NCBI GenBank assembly: GCA_012934845.2
Contig: WNNJ02001668.1
Location: forward strand, 1-64,000
Direction of reading: 5' to 3'
Source: Pomphorhynchus laevis
Taxonomy: Eukaryota > Acanthocephala > Palaeacanthocephala > Echinorhynchida > Pomphorhynchidae
DNA length: 64,000 nucleotides
Under the pieces are notes generated by a model. That model saw nothing but the letters and a program-made list of their open reading frames with translations. It had not been told where the DNA came from and did no database searches. Of the stretch, positions 51,386 through 63,167 are shown in pieces (the stretch's first letter is position 1; each line of letters starts with the position of its first letter). The translations under genes were made by a program, and so were the position numbers.

Positions 51386-53278
51386 GGAAGTTGATTGGCG
51401 TATATGAATGGGCAGATGATTCCACGATAGAGGAGCAGCCACCAGGAAGGAGCGGAGTCCGAAGGAGGTTGAGTAGTTTGGGACATGTAAAAAAAGGGAA
51501 TTACAGGAACGCAAGGAACAGTAAACAGGACGAGAATTATCAAGAAAAGGAAGGTTGAGAAATGAAGGGGTATGAAAAGTTACAAGGCGGAAAGCAACGA
51601 TAAGAAGACGAATTTGAATACGAAAATAAATTGTAGGCAAATTGAGAGAAGCAAGATGGTAGGATGTATGATCAAAACGACGAATACGGAGGAGCATTCG
51701 GACGGCTGCGTTGACAACGCGTTGTAGGGGAAGAAGAGTAGATTTAGGTGAGTTAGAAAATCGACTAAGGCAATAATCGAGTCTAAAAAAGGAGAGAAGA
51801 TATGAGAGTCATACAAGAAGGAAAATTGATAAATCTACGAACTTGACGAAGGTTGCGGTGTATCAAGGGTAGATGAGCGTACTTTATCTCTAACGAAAGG
51901 TTTAAGTGAAAGTCGGTTGTCAAAATGGAAGCCTAGGAAAACGAGATTATCAACGATAGGAAGAATTGTAGAATTTAATGATACGGAGGGAGGTTCTAAG
52001 CCGAGGCGTCGAGGTAGGATCCACATAATTTTGGATTTATCAGGATTTAGAGAAAGGCGAAGGGAAGAAAGATGATTGGAAATTGAGACAAGACAGTCGG
52101 AAGCAGAAACACTAAGATCGTGAATACGATAAACAGGTGCATGAGCATAAATGAGAATGTCATCAGCATATTGCATAACATGGAAGTTAAATTTATGAGA
52201 AATCGAAGACAAATCACCGAGAAGAAGAGAGAAAAGCATAGGGCCTAATACGGAGCATTGTGGAACACCGGACGGAATGGACGAAGGATGGGAGAGAGAA
52301 GAGTTAGAATATACGCGAAATGTACGGTTTGATAGATATGAAGAAAACCATGATACAGTGGGTAAAGAGAAGCCATAATCATGACGAAGCCGATGGAGAA
52401 GAATCGAGTGATCGACGATGTCAAAAGCAAACGATAGATCAAGAGAAACTATGACACTACATGATTTTTGATCGCACGAAATGAGTAAGTCGTTATAAAC
52501 TTTAAGACGGGCAATTTCAGTAGAGTGATTAGAGCGAAAAGCGGATTGTAAGGGAGGAAATAAGATGGATGAAAAGAGATATGTATTAACTTGCTTAAGA
52601 ACGAGACGCTCAATGAGTTTAGAGAGGGTTGATAGAATTGAGATAGGACGGTACGAAGATGGTTGTGTAGGGTCGGGAGATTGCTTTTTAGGAGAGGGCG
52701 AACAGTGGCGCACTTCCAGTAGGAAGGAAATGTGCGACTGCGGATAGACAAGTTGAACAAAGTGGTTTGGAAGGATAAGATAGATGAGCCGATTTTTTAA
52801 GCAAGTAGGTGGGAATTGGGTCAGAAGGAGAGGTTTTATTAGGTAATGACAGAAGAACCGAAGAAACTTCATTAGACGAAACGGGAAGAAGGTAGAATAG
52901 CTCTGGGAAGGAAGTATTTAAAGAGATGAGAGGATACAAGGGCATATGGGTAGAACGGGAATTAAATTATATAGCTTAGATCCCAGATAAGAGGAAAATT
53001 CATCAGGATTTATGTTGCAAGGGGTAGATGATCGTGACAGAATTAAGTTTAAGATTTTTCAACGAGATTTAGAGTTGGAAGAGGACTCCTGTTGATTTCG
53101 CTAAGAGAGAGTAAGTTTAGTTCGCATAAGTATGAGATGAGAACGGCGGAGAGAAAGATTGGAAACACGGATATTTGGAGTGCGTGAGGTTGGAGAACGT
53201 TTAAGAAAGCGATTAAACACACGAAAGGAGTGATGGAGCCGACGCTTAGAAAGACTACGGTCTTAATCGAACAAGGGA
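51386..53278 (-). mobile_element. L2-A copy 2, truncated at both ends
   Basis: Matches 30106-32000 of L2-A closely. It holds the RT (SLDLSFAFDIVDHS near 52440, SGVPQCSVLGPMLFSLLL near 52270, MQYADDILIYAHAP near 52170) and the C-terminal block, but lacks the APE domain, ORF1 and the 3' end with hairpin. The frame is broken near 51840 and upstream of 52870. Motif B reads PQCS for PQGS. Confidence 0.9.
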
Positions 53279-53404
53279 AAAATTAACACATTAATTTAAA
53301 TAAAATTAATTTAAATTAAAAAATCAACACATTAATTTTGATTTTATTTGATTTATAAAATCAACACGATTTTCAAATTACTCAATCATAGTTGAGAAAT
53401 TAGT
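53279..53404. other. Short AT-rich spacer
   Basis: About 125 bp of AT-rich sequence with repeated acacattaattt and attaattt phrases between the L2-A and CR1 copies. Confidence 0.5.
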
Positions 53405-56400
53405 AGAAACCAAGATTGTTGAAAGTTGTATTATCTTCCGCAAAACATGCAGACCTTTTGCTCAAACGTGGTTTTCGACTTAAAGATTATCCACATCGTA
53501 TTCTTAAGGATCTGAGTCTCGAAGATCGTTTAAAGTTGAAAGAAGCAAAAACAGTATTACGAAACCGGCTATCTGAAGGTGAAACGAACTTATGCATACG
53601 AAATTTTCAGGTTGTCAGGTGGCACCCAGTAGTTCGTTGGAATCCCATAACGATCAACAGCGTCACTTAGCAGTATCCAGTTTGAATTTTGCTAGTTCGT
53701 CTGGAAAAGGTAGTTTCAACAGTCATTCATCGCAACTCTTCAATAGCGTTAGTTTCAATTCTGATCTGGGACACTTAGTTTCATTCAACAAATTATTCAC
53801 CGTTCCTAGTAATCCCTTACCACAACCCACACGCTATTTATCGATTGGGTATTCTAATCTTCGTAGTTTGCCTGCTCAAATAGTGGAGTTGAAGTATCAC
53901 ATGCTTTCTCATTCGTATGACATTTTCTGCGTTGCTGAATCCTGGTTGCATCAATATATTGTCGATACCACTGTGAACATTCCTGGATTTCGCCTTATAC
54001 GAAGCGACAGGATATCAGGTAGGCGAGGTGGCGGTGTCGCCGCGTATGTCAGAGAAAATTTCCTCGTATCTGAGGTGTTGAATATTTGTGACCCTTGTGG
54101 GTCGTTTGAGACTCTATGCTTCCGTATTGATCACTCAGCGACCAGTATGAATTTTTGCGTCGTGTATCGATCTCCGTCAGTAATTGCAGACACTGATCAA
54201 CTAAAACTTATTTTACAATCGGTATGTTCCTCCCCTCACTTTATTCTTTTGGGCGATTTTAATCTTCCACGATCTAGATGGTCAGACTATGTCTTTTCTG
54301 ATGGTAGTTCCACGGAAAGGGAAATATCTGAGTTCCTTGCTGAGGAACTCATGCTGATTCAGCATGTACAAGAACCAACTTGCTTAACTTCAAGATCGGA
54401 TTCGGTACTTGATCTGGTGTTTTCCAGATATGTAGGAGACATAATCAAAGTTGATCATCTCCCTCCTTTAGGAAGTAGTGACCACTGCTTGCTCTCCTTG
54501 ACGGCTGTCCCTTATTCCAGATTCTGTCCACCTTGTTCAAAAACTTACAAACGTCATTGGTCGAAAGTGAGAAGAGAAGATGTTTTGAGAGTTTACAACC
54601 AATTCCCGTGTACTTTTATGAACACGGACAAGCTATCATTGAATATGATCACTGATTACCTACATAAATTATCTGATATTCTTGCCCCTATGCGCGAATC
54701 CTCTTATGCTGCTAAGTCACCTGCATGGATAGATTCCAACGTCAGACAACTAATAAGTTCAAGAAATTGTTTATGGAAGCTTCAGCGTTCTGACTCTAGT
54801 TTCTCTGCCAGATATAAATATGTTCGAAATCTTTGTACTAGAGTGAAAGCAACAAAACGATGTGCATTCGAATCGTCTATCGCTAATAATGTAACACGAA
54901 ATCCAAAACTATTCTGGGCCTATGTTCGTCGCAACAGAACCCTTAATACAGAAATCAAGTATGTCCTTAATGCGGAGGGATGTATGATAACTTCTCAGAG
55001 TGGTATTGTGGAATGCCTTGCTACGTCTTTTTCGATACCGACAAATAATTCACAAAGAGCTTCTATCACTTCGCATGGTGTAGCATTAAAACAATCTTCG
55101 CGTTTTCTTCCAGTAACGATTAGTGAGATTGTAAGTCAGCTTGATCAGCTTGACCCATTTAGCTCTACTGGCCCTGATGACATTTCTCCGTTTCTCTTGA
55201 AGAATTTATCTAGATATTTGGCTCCTTCCCTTCTTGCTATTTTTGAGAACAGTTTGACCAGTGGATGTGTTCCTGAAGTCTGGAAAACTGCCATCGTAGT
55301 TCCGATCCAAAGAAAACCATTGCAACGGCTTGTACTGACTATAGACCAATCAGCCTGACTAGTTCTCTATGCAAAGTGCTTGAAAAGTTGATCGCCACCC
55401 GGATCAGGCATCACTTGAGGGAACTCGGAATAATGTCGTCTTCTCAGCACGGTTTCCTCCCTGGTCGTTCCTGCTTAACAAACTTATTGACTTCACGCGA
55501 AATGTGGGTTGAGGCGGTCAGTCGCGGCCAATCAATTAATGTGGTATTCATTGACTTTTCAAGAGCATTCGATCGGGTGCCGCATGAGAGCTTGGTAGCA
55601 TTACTATTTAACTACGGCATTCCTGTAATGTTGTGTAATTGGATTCAAGATTTCCTACGTAATCGTTTCTTTAGGGTGAGAGTTGGCACCCATCTTTCCA
55701 CTTCCAGACGCGTTTACTGTGGTGTTCCGCAGGGTACCGTACTAGGACCTCTACTGTTTATTGTGTTCCTTAACGATTTGTTGCTGCGGATTCAGAGTCC
55801 CTGTCTTGCTTTTGCTGACGACCTCAAAATATGGTCTGTAGATAATATTGATCCGCTTGGCATTTCCCTGCAGGAAGACCTTAATGAAATATACCAATGG
55901 AGTGAGGCTACTGGTATGAAGATCAATGTTGACAAATGCGGCCACATGAAATTAGGAAGGCGTTGCGATGACCGTCGTTTTCGCCTCGGAACTTCAATTC
56001 TTAATGTCGTTATGGAGTATTGGGATCTGGGTGTCATGGTGCATAGGACATTGAAATCCCGATCAAATACAGAGTTTGCCTATAGCAAGGCTTTGCGAGC
56101 TATGTACTGCGTCAAAAATGCATTTAATCGTATTAATCCATACGTCTTCAAACGGCTTTACTGCGCTCTTGTTCGCCCGCATATAGAGTACTGCGTGCAA
56201 GCAGTTTTTCCATACACTAAGAAAGAGTTCAATAGACTAGAGTCAATCCTTCGTAGAGGTTCTCGAATGTGTATGGATGGATCATATTCATATCGTGAGC
56301 GGCTTGAATTTCTAAAGATACCATCTTTGGGTCAGAGGCTATATTACCTAGACCTTGTTGCATTATGGCGAATGGTTAATGGGATAGATGGTTTTCCCTC

Positions 56401-56735
56401 GTGCTATGTTAAAGTTTGTTCTCAGACGCATCGTGGCCACCCGTTGAAACTATTTAAGTTTCCCCACGGTAAAGTAGTGAGTTTGGCTAGGCTCTCACAT
56501 CGAGCATTAAACGCCTGGAACACGTTGCCAGGAGAAATAGCATGTACCAAGGACTTATCTCAATTTAAAGTTCAACTTCGTCAGTGGATTAACGATCATG
56601 GCATTCCGAATATATACAATATTATGTAACCGCTATAAACTTTTTTTTTCTTCTTTTCTTTTCTTTTTTATTTCCTATGTGATCAGTTGAAACAGCCATT
56701 TGGCTATAACTTGTAATACTAATAATAGTTAACAA
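53405..56735 (+). mobile_element. CR1-type LINE copy 2, 5'-truncated
   Basis: Begins abruptly at the base equivalent to 36157 of copy 1 and runs to the same 3' end (aataatag near 56730). Over about 3.3 kb I find only a few differences from copy 1, including gcattaaa(g/a)caatc, agtt(ag/gg)(t/c)acc, gaat(g/a)tatac and one missing C. Flanks differ, so this is an independent recent insertion. Confidence 0.95.
53592..56629 (+). pseudogene. CR1 ORF2 copy 2, single frameshift
   Basis: Same protein as 36344-39382. It is split by loss of one C near 55308 (gatccaaag for gatcccaaag), which ends the first frame at 55358. The remaining RT frame runs on to 56629. The APE domain and the RT palm motifs (VFIDFSRAFDRVPHES, FADDLKIWS) are otherwise complete. 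The short ORF1 end (53416-53670) precedes and overlaps it as in copy 1. Confidence 0.95.
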
Positions 56736-57002
56736 TTGCTACGGGAAAGCCATTTTAAATGTTTCGACTTGTTTAAATGATAGCTTAGATTCAACTGGTT
56801 TAAAAATGTTCTCGAACGGTTTAATTACGAGTTCACTGTTATAGGCTTTTGCTGCCATTTATCCAAATAATTTTGGTGAGCTTAACAGTTTTAAATGTGT
56901 ACATATAAATGCAGCTAAGTTGGCTCCCTCTGTTAGTCATTTTTTGTATAAAAATCGGTTAAAGTCACTGTATGTATCCTCCATTCATTATGCACTTATG
57001 TG
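56736..57002 (+). other. Intergenic, possible weak LINE trace
   Basis: 56895-56990 reads SFKCVHINAAKLAPSVSHFL, faintly like the start of an APE domain, but it is too short and isolated for a call. Confidence 0.3.
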
Positions 57003-57128
57003 CTTAGTATGGAATATTATGGATATGCGCTTAGTATGGAATATTATGGATATGCGCTTAGTATGGAATATTATGCATATGCGCTTAGTATGGAATATTA
57101 TGCATATGCGCTTAGTATGGAATATTCT
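57003..57128 (+). repeat. 27-bp minisatellite, about 4.7 units
   Basis: cttagtatggaatattatgg + atatgcg repeats with starts at 57003, 57030, 57057, 57084 and 57111. Units vary at one position (atggat or atgcat). 27 is a multiple of three, so one frame repeats LVWNIMDMR, but no gene is implied. Confidence 0.95.
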
Positions 57129-57317
57129 CCCTGATTGTAATAATCCCCTAAAGAGTTTTTAGAAGTAAGGGACAAGTCTTCATTACACACCATTCTTGGA
57201 TGTTGAAGATAAATATATTTAATCGACCCTAATTAGATGTCTCCGTCGACGTGTTATTCAAACGTGGAATAGATTTCCGAAGTAACCGTAAAGACAGAAC
57301 TAATTTTAATGTTATCA

Positions 57318-57775
57318 CCTTTCCCTTAAACCCTTCGTCCGTGACAAGGTCCGCTCGTTTAACTTAATTCTCCGTGATATCCGCCGTATCCACCCCCTTA
57401 TCGACTTCCGTTCCTGTATGTCTCTTATTTCATCGCTTCTTTTCTCTAAAATCGATTACTGCCTTAGCCTTTTCGCCAATTCTTCAAAATCCATAATCCA
57501 ACCCCTACAACGCATCATCAACTCCGTCGTTCGAGTGCTCCTACGTCTCCGTCGCTTTGACTACACATCTACATATCTTGTCCAACTCTCCTGGCCTAGA
57601 ATAAAATGTCGCCTCCCACTCGCCTTGAATTAGCTCCCACTCGACGTCCGCCGCGCTCCCTCTTTTATTGCTTTGAAATGCCGCCTCCGTATCTACCTCC
57701 TCGAAAAATGATTTAGTTTTTTGTTGTTGTGGTCATATAAGCGTGCGCCGGCACGCATTTGTCACGTAAAAATAA
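57318..57775 (+). mobile_element. L2-B C-terminal and 3' end fragment
   Basis: The plus strand reads PLNPSSVTRSAR-like sequence that matches LKLFVRDKVR in frame, then LILRDIRRIHPLIDFRSCMS, FANSSKSIIQPLQRIIN and VLLRLRRFDYTSTYL. Internal sequence is shortened before the 3' end, which carries a perfect gcgtgc/gcacgc hairpin (57741-57756) and cgtaaaaataaatcg. Confidence 0.85.
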
Positions 57776-58870
57776 ATCGCTTTATAAGACGTCTTCTAAT
57801 GACACCTCGGCGTGCGCGGCTGTTACTAAGCTGATCGACGAGGAACTCCGAGGGCAAATCCCGGCTAAACTGATTGCTTCATCGCTAGCAGCCTGGCTAG
57901 ATATTGCACTCGGGAAAGTGATATTTCTTCCAAAGTATCAATGGGTGTTAACGGCTAAGGACACGAGACCAATCACCAAATCCAATAATATGGTGTGTCT
58001 ATGAGATAGCTTTGGCAAGATACCTGGCTCGCCACTATCAGTCGCGTGGATTGTTGGGTGACCGCATTCACAGGTTTCGTAATGGCAGGGGAACTGTAAA
58101 AGCAGTCAGGGCATTACAGGGTTTTCTCACTAAGGATACACGGCCGGCACTGCTGTATTCTCTTGACGTGTATGCAGCCTTTGGCAACATCACACTTGAC
58201 TCAGTAATGGAAACGTTTAGAAGAGATGTTGTTCCACTGAACATTCTATGTCGAGTGCGGAAATTTTGGGAGCAGAAGTTTCTATCTAGAAGACGACAAA
58301 TCCCTTTTATAAGGTATCTAAGGGTCTTCCTCAAGGGTCCCCTTTATCGCCAATCCTTTATATGATTACGACAAGGGAGTCTTGGATGGACTTTTGGATA
58401 GAAACACCAGCGGTACTATCTATGTGGACGATATATCGCTGGTGTTTAAAAGAGATTCCTTGTCTGACAGGATATTCGAAGACAGAGTGAAATCTGTGGT
58501 GAATTGGATTGCTAGACGCCTGTCTAAGTTGAGTTTGTCGTTTAACCCAACGAAAAGCAATTTCATTCACTACAGATTTCGCAAACCAGGACGCCATACT
58601 AAATTATTTGGTGCTCTTTCGGAGAATTGGAAGAGACAAATAAGGATTCTGGGATCTGTCTTCGAATCCAGGCTGCACTGGATATCAGACATGGCAAAAT
58701 GTTTTAAATTAGTAAAAAAGGTATAAAGTTGTTATGGCTTGCAAGACGTCTAAATGTCAGTTTGAGTAGGTGTATAGTAGTGCTCAACGCGTTTTTATTA
58801 AGTGGCCTATACTTCTGCTCAAATAATCGTCCACCACAACAACGTTATAGGTTTTTAAAAAGGCTTCTAG
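57776..58870 (+). mobile_element. Second Jockey/I-like LINE lineage, RT fragment
   Basis: Pieces in order: KVIFLPKYQWVLTAKDTRPI (57915), RGLLGDRIHRFRNGRGTVKA (58040), ALLYSLDVYAAFGNITLDSV (motif A, 58155), a LKGPLYRQSFI motif B region (58330), IYVDDISLVFKRDSLSDRI (motif C, 58415) and RPPQQRYRFLKRLLELI (58830). It resembles copies 1-3 but at low similarity (for example RPPEQRLRFLKLL). Three frame changes; 5' and 3' ends missing. Confidence 0.75.
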
Positions 58871-59221
58871 AATTAATTAAAAAAGAATTTAATAATGATG
58901 AATATTTGAAAAATAAATTAATTAAAAGATATGTAAAGTTTTATAATGTGAAAATAAAAATTTTGAATAATTTTATTTTTTTGAATGAATTTGACTTACT
59001 TTGTTTTTGTGTTTAATTTAAAATCTTATGTAAATTATTTGTATAAAAAATGAAATAGAATTTTATTGTTTAAATGTAGTTTTATTTATCTTTATCATTG
59101 TTTTTACCGTCACAAATCCGGAAAGAAAAATATTTACGACAGTCAAAAGACAAAATCTTCCCGTAGACGAATTTGCAGAAGAGCGCATATGGGCATGAAG
59201 GTTTACTTTCCATAAATTAAA
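58871..59221. other. AT-rich non-coding DNA
   Basis: Low-complexity A/T sequence following the LINE fragment. Nothing recognised. Confidence 0.4.
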
Positions 59222-59306
59222 CGTTTATTGTTAATCAATGTTTTTTCTTGACAAAAACATTGTTAATTGATTAACAAAAACATTGTTAATCAATGTTTTT
59301 TCCAAA
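59222..59306. repeat. Clustered inverted repeats around attgttaatcaatg
   Basis: attgttaatcaatgtttttt (59228 and 59281) and the inverted aaaacattgttaattgatta (59255) fold on each other. The block ends exactly where the RTE fragment starts. Confidence 0.8.
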
Positions 59307-59660
59307 ATGCTAAGGTGGATCGCAGGAAAGACTCGCCTAGATCATGTCCGTAACGAAGACATCCGCAAGCGATTTGGCGTAGCACCCATAGCAGACAAAC
59401 TGAGAGAATCAAGGCTGCGATGGTATGGACATGTAATGAGGGCAGACGTGAACACATTAGCGCAGGCACCATTTCAAATCGAGGTCGACGGAAAGAGACC
59501 AATAGGAAGACCACAGAAAAGATGGATGGATACCCTTCTTAAGGACATGAAAATGGTCGGACTCACGCCCAAAGACGCAGCAAAGAAGGCATTTTGGCGT
59601 CAACGATCGTGGCAAGCGGACCCCGTCATACGGGATAAACGCTAAGAAGAAGAAGATTCA
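59302..59660 (+). mobile_element. RTE-type LINE 3' end
   Basis: An open frame to TAA at 59643-59645 reads MLRWIAGKTRLDHVRNEDI, GVAPIADKLRESRLRWYGHV, GKRPIGRPQKRWMDTLLKD and ends ADPVIRDKR. This is the unmistakable C-terminus of RTE reverse transcriptases. A short (aag)n tail follows. The fragment is only 5'-truncated; its remaining frame is intact. Confidence 0.95.
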
Positions 59661-59734
59661 TTCTTATTTGCAGTGACGTGATTTTAGCATTAGCGCAAGA
59701 GCTTATGCTCGCACTTTAGCTGTTAAAAAAAAGA

Positions 59735-61170
59735 TTTATTTTAACGTGGCAAATGCGTGCCAGCGCACGCTTACATGACCACAACAAAACAAGACTGAAT
59801 CAGGTGTCGAGAAGGTGTGAACGGAGGAGGTGTTTGAATGTGATAAAGGAGGGAGCGCGGCGGACGTCGAGAAGGAGTTGATTCCATGCGAGTGAGGCGG
59901 CGACGAGGAAGGATCGGAGACCGTAGTTGTTGGAGTAATTAGGAACGTGGAGTAAGAGGGTATGACATGAACAAAGCGAAAGCGAGGTGGGGCGAGTATC
60001 GTCTAAGAAAGGAAGGTCGATGAACGATGGGGAGCCGACAGCGATGAGACGAAACGTAACGAGAAGAAGGCGGAGTTTGATGCGGATGTGGATGGTGGGC
60101 CAGGAGAGTTGGGCAAAATATGTGGATGTGTGGTCGAAGCGACGGAGACGGAAGCGCACTCGAACGGCGGTGTTTATTATTCGTTGTAGGGGTAGGATGA
60201 TGGATTTTGGAGAATTGGCGAAAAGGCTAAGGCAGTAATCGATTTTAGGGAAAAGAAGCGATGAAAGAAGAGACATACAAGAACGGAAGTCGATAAGGGG
60301 GCGGATACGGCGGATGTCACGGAGAATTAAGTTAGATGAGCGGACCTTGTCACGGACGAAGAGTTTAAGGGAAAAGTTTATCATCGAAATAGAAGCCTAA
60401 GAAAGTGAGATTGTGTACTGTGGGGATGTTCGATGAGTCAAAAGATACAGTGGGAGTAGATATGTTTGATTTACGGGGGATGATCGACATTATTTTAGAA
60501 TTGTCGATGTTTAGAACGAGATGAAGATTGGAGAGACGTTCGTTGATAGAATAAAGACAGTTGGAGGCAGAAATGCCGATATTTTGTATGCGATGTGCGG
60601 GTGCATGAGCATAGATGAGAATGTCATCGGCGTATTGCATGACGTTAAAGGAGAAAGGTTTGATAAACGGAGATAGATCGCCAAGCAGAAGAGAGAAAAG
60701 CCGGGAACTTACGACTGAACTTTGCGGGATCCCACAAAAGATAGGGATGGGAGGGAAGGATGATGAACTAGAACAGACGTGAAAGGAATGATCGGAAAGA
60801 TATGAGGCAAACCATGCTACGGAGGAGGAAGAAAAGCCGTAATCATAACGAAGGCGAGAAAGGAGGACGGAGTGGTCGACAATGTCGAATACGGAGGAGA
60901 GGTCGAAGGAGATGAGAACACTATATAGAGCCTTGTCTCGAGAAATGAGTAAGTCGTTGTAAACTTTCATGCAGGCGATTTCTGTGAAGTGATTAGAGCG
61001 GAAAGCGGATTGGAAAGGAGGGTACAGATTGGATGACGAGAGATAAGCGTCGATCTGTATTTAGATGAGACGTTCTAAGAGCTTAGAAAGAGTAGGGAGT
61101 AGTAAAGTGGAGGGGACGAACGATTGCGGATTTCCAGTGTGAAGGGAAGATACGACTGCGGATGGACGAG
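59735..61170 (-). mobile_element. L2-B copy 2, 5'-truncated
   Basis: Nearly identical to 40822-42290 and shares its frame break between the two RT halves (60365-60384) and its GIPQSSVVSSRLF motif B. It differs by scattered bases and by a loss of about 40 bp near 61108. It has a perfect 3' hairpin (59755-59770). Flanking sequence differs from copy 1. Confidence 0.95.
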
Positions 61171-61184
61171 TTTTTTTCCAACAA

Positions 61185-61630
61185 CTCCTTAGTACGCTGA
61201 TAAAAAAATGACTGACATCACACTTGCTGTCCTAAGATGCCACTGATAAGCAAACCTTGTACCAGATGTTAGGCTGCTCAATCGGTAGAGGAGCGTGGGC
61301 TTAGTGAATTCTTGTCAGGTTTACTGAGGATGTAGGTTTACAAGCGTTTGATGCTTGTTCTAACATAACACCTTAGTACGCAAATGAGGAAATGAGCGAC
61401 AGCAAACGTGCTGTCCTGAGAAGCCATTGATAAGCAAACCGTGTACCGGATGTAAAGCTGCTCAACCGATGAAGGGGCGTGTGCTTAGCGAATTCCTGTC
61501 ATAAGATTACTTTTGATGTAGGTTTATCAGCGTGCTTCTTTCTAACATAACTCCGTAGTACGATGATAAATGAATGAGCGACAGCACACGTACTGTCTTT
61601 AGAAGCCACGTCGTGGTTTCTGTTGTAGGC
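61185..61630 (+). repeat. ~183-bp tandem repeat, about 2.4 units
   Basis: Units start at 61185 (ctccttagtacg), 61369 (caccttagtacg) and 61551 (ctccgtagtacg), giving periods of 184 and 182 bp. Shared blocks include gataagcaaacc(t/g)tgtacc, gctgctcaa(t/c)cg and taacataac. Units differ at roughly 20-25% of positions, so it is an old satellite-like array. A GC-rich inverted pair ggcacatgcc / ggcgcatgcc follows at 61629. Confidence 0.9.
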
Positions 61631-61639
61631 ACATGCCGG

Positions 61640-62052
61640 TAGGCGCATGCCCGAAGAAGTTTTTTAATAGCAGATAGCTTTAAACTTTCCTGTTCGTATT
61701 TAATACTAAAAAAGTTTAGTAATTTATTTCGAAACTATTAAACAATTACTATCGATTTATATTTTTTAAAATTGGTATTATTTAATAAATTTATAATTTT
61801 GCAGTATAAATTCTATTTCTAAATACATTGTAGTAGTAATATAAAAGGCTATAAACTAATTTCTAAATATTAATTTATATAATTGTTTATTAATTTAATT
61901 TAATCCATTAATTTCTGTAATAAACGCTTTATGTACGAGTTACTGTTACTGTTTATTATAATAATTAATTATTGGCAGGCATAATTTGTACCTTATATTA
62001 TTTTGCTGCTCTTTCTTTTTATTTAAACTTTATTTTCCATGTTTTCTTCCAG
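61640..62052. other. AT-rich non-coding DNA
   Basis: A/T-rich sequence whose last 25 bases (ttattttccatgttttcttccag) make a good polypyrimidine tract and splice acceptor for the segment that follows. Confidence 0.4.
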
Positions 62053-62277
62053 ATATAAATTGACAATTCGTCCAAATATGATTAATAATTGGACACCATC
62101 AAATACTTCTCATCTATTCGAAAGATGTTCAAATGCGAATGTAAATGCAATTAATAGCACGCTGTGTTCAATGTAAATACACATACTAGTCTTACCAATT
62201 ATTGTACTAATGTGTTTAGCAGTAATTCTATCAATACAGATGCTGTTCAATTGAATTCACTGAAAGACATACATCAA
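62053..62277 (+). other. Candidate exon between strong splice sites, no fully open frame
   Basis: Bounded by gttttcttccag on the left and gtaagtaac on the right (donor at 62278). One frame is open for the first ~37 codons (YKLTIRPNMINNWTPSNTSH...). Another is open for the second half (NVNTHTSLTNYC ... LKDIHQ). Asn- and Ser-rich. Either a decayed exon or chance. Confidence 0.3.
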
Positions 62278-62635
62278 GTAAGTAACTATTCTGTATAAGA
62301 AGCAAATATACAATTACATATAAAATTTGATCATCAAATTCTTAATATGTTAAATTGATAACATATTGAACAAATTTGTGTATTTAATAATTAATTGGTT
62401 GTATCACTTAATAACAGATTAATAGTCTCGATAATTTAAAAATGCCTTTTCGTAAAAAAGACGTGGAATATATGCTGATGAAAATTCAATTTTTTTTACG
62501 TACAATATAATCACATATTGTTTCGTAGTTTGCAAAATCGTTTAATCAAATATTATTTATAAATAATATTTAATGTGTTTACTAAATAATAAATATATAA
62601 TAAATAATAATTATTATTTATAATAATAAATAATA

Positions 62636-63167
62636 ATATGGTGGAATGCCGACAGTTCGTCATAATGTCATAAGTGATATTCTTGTCAACGAACTGCCTC
62701 ACGTATGTAGCAGTGTATCGATTGAGCCGAGTCTCCAGTCAATTCCAGATGAACTAATTTTTGAGGTTGGTACCACAACTACAGATGCACGCGCGCGTCT
62801 GGATATTGTGTGTAACGGTCTCTTGCGCGATAGAATGTAGCGGTCCTTACTGGACGTATGCATATTTAGTCACCTTGCTCCGTCATATACGTCAAGACCA
62901 ATTGAAAGTCATTTCCGTTATCATGAGCATTAGAAAATTGCCAAGTACGGCGAACGAGTTACAAGGATTGATAAGGCGTATTTCATCCCTGTGGTCTTTG
63001 TTGCAAATGGCGGTATGGGTCCGTCCGCGTCCTTCCTTCTGAAGTGAATTGCAATGCTAATTTCTTCACGCCGTAACTTCACTTACAGCGAAAGCATCCG
63101 TTCAATTCGGGCAAGGGTTGAAATCGTCCTCGTCAAAATGTCATCTGCCTGCATTAGGGGAGATTGA
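62636..63167 (+). pseudogene. Second CXC-RT-endonuclease lineage: RLE domain with three in-frame stops
   Basis: A single frame reads GGMPTVRHNVISDILVNELP, VSIEPSLQSI, RARLDIVCNGL, RSLLDVCIFSHLAPSYTSRP, KYGERVTRIDKAYFIPVVFV, ANGGMGPSASFLL and VKMSSACIRGD, then a stop at 63165. Aligned block by block with 473-3505 it keeps RHN, EP, RLDIV and the LDV-IF metal-site block plus the NGG motif. Three internal stops (TAG, TAG, TGA) sit where the relative has sense codons, and no frameshift is present. The RT part is missing. It is a different lineage, not a recent copy. Confidence 0.75.

Noticed and set aside
61250-61310. tRNA-like A box (gctgctcaatcggtagag) inside the 183-bp repeat
   Set aside because: No B box (GGTTCGANTCC-like) and no cloverleaf; not called a tRNA or a tRNA-derived SINE.
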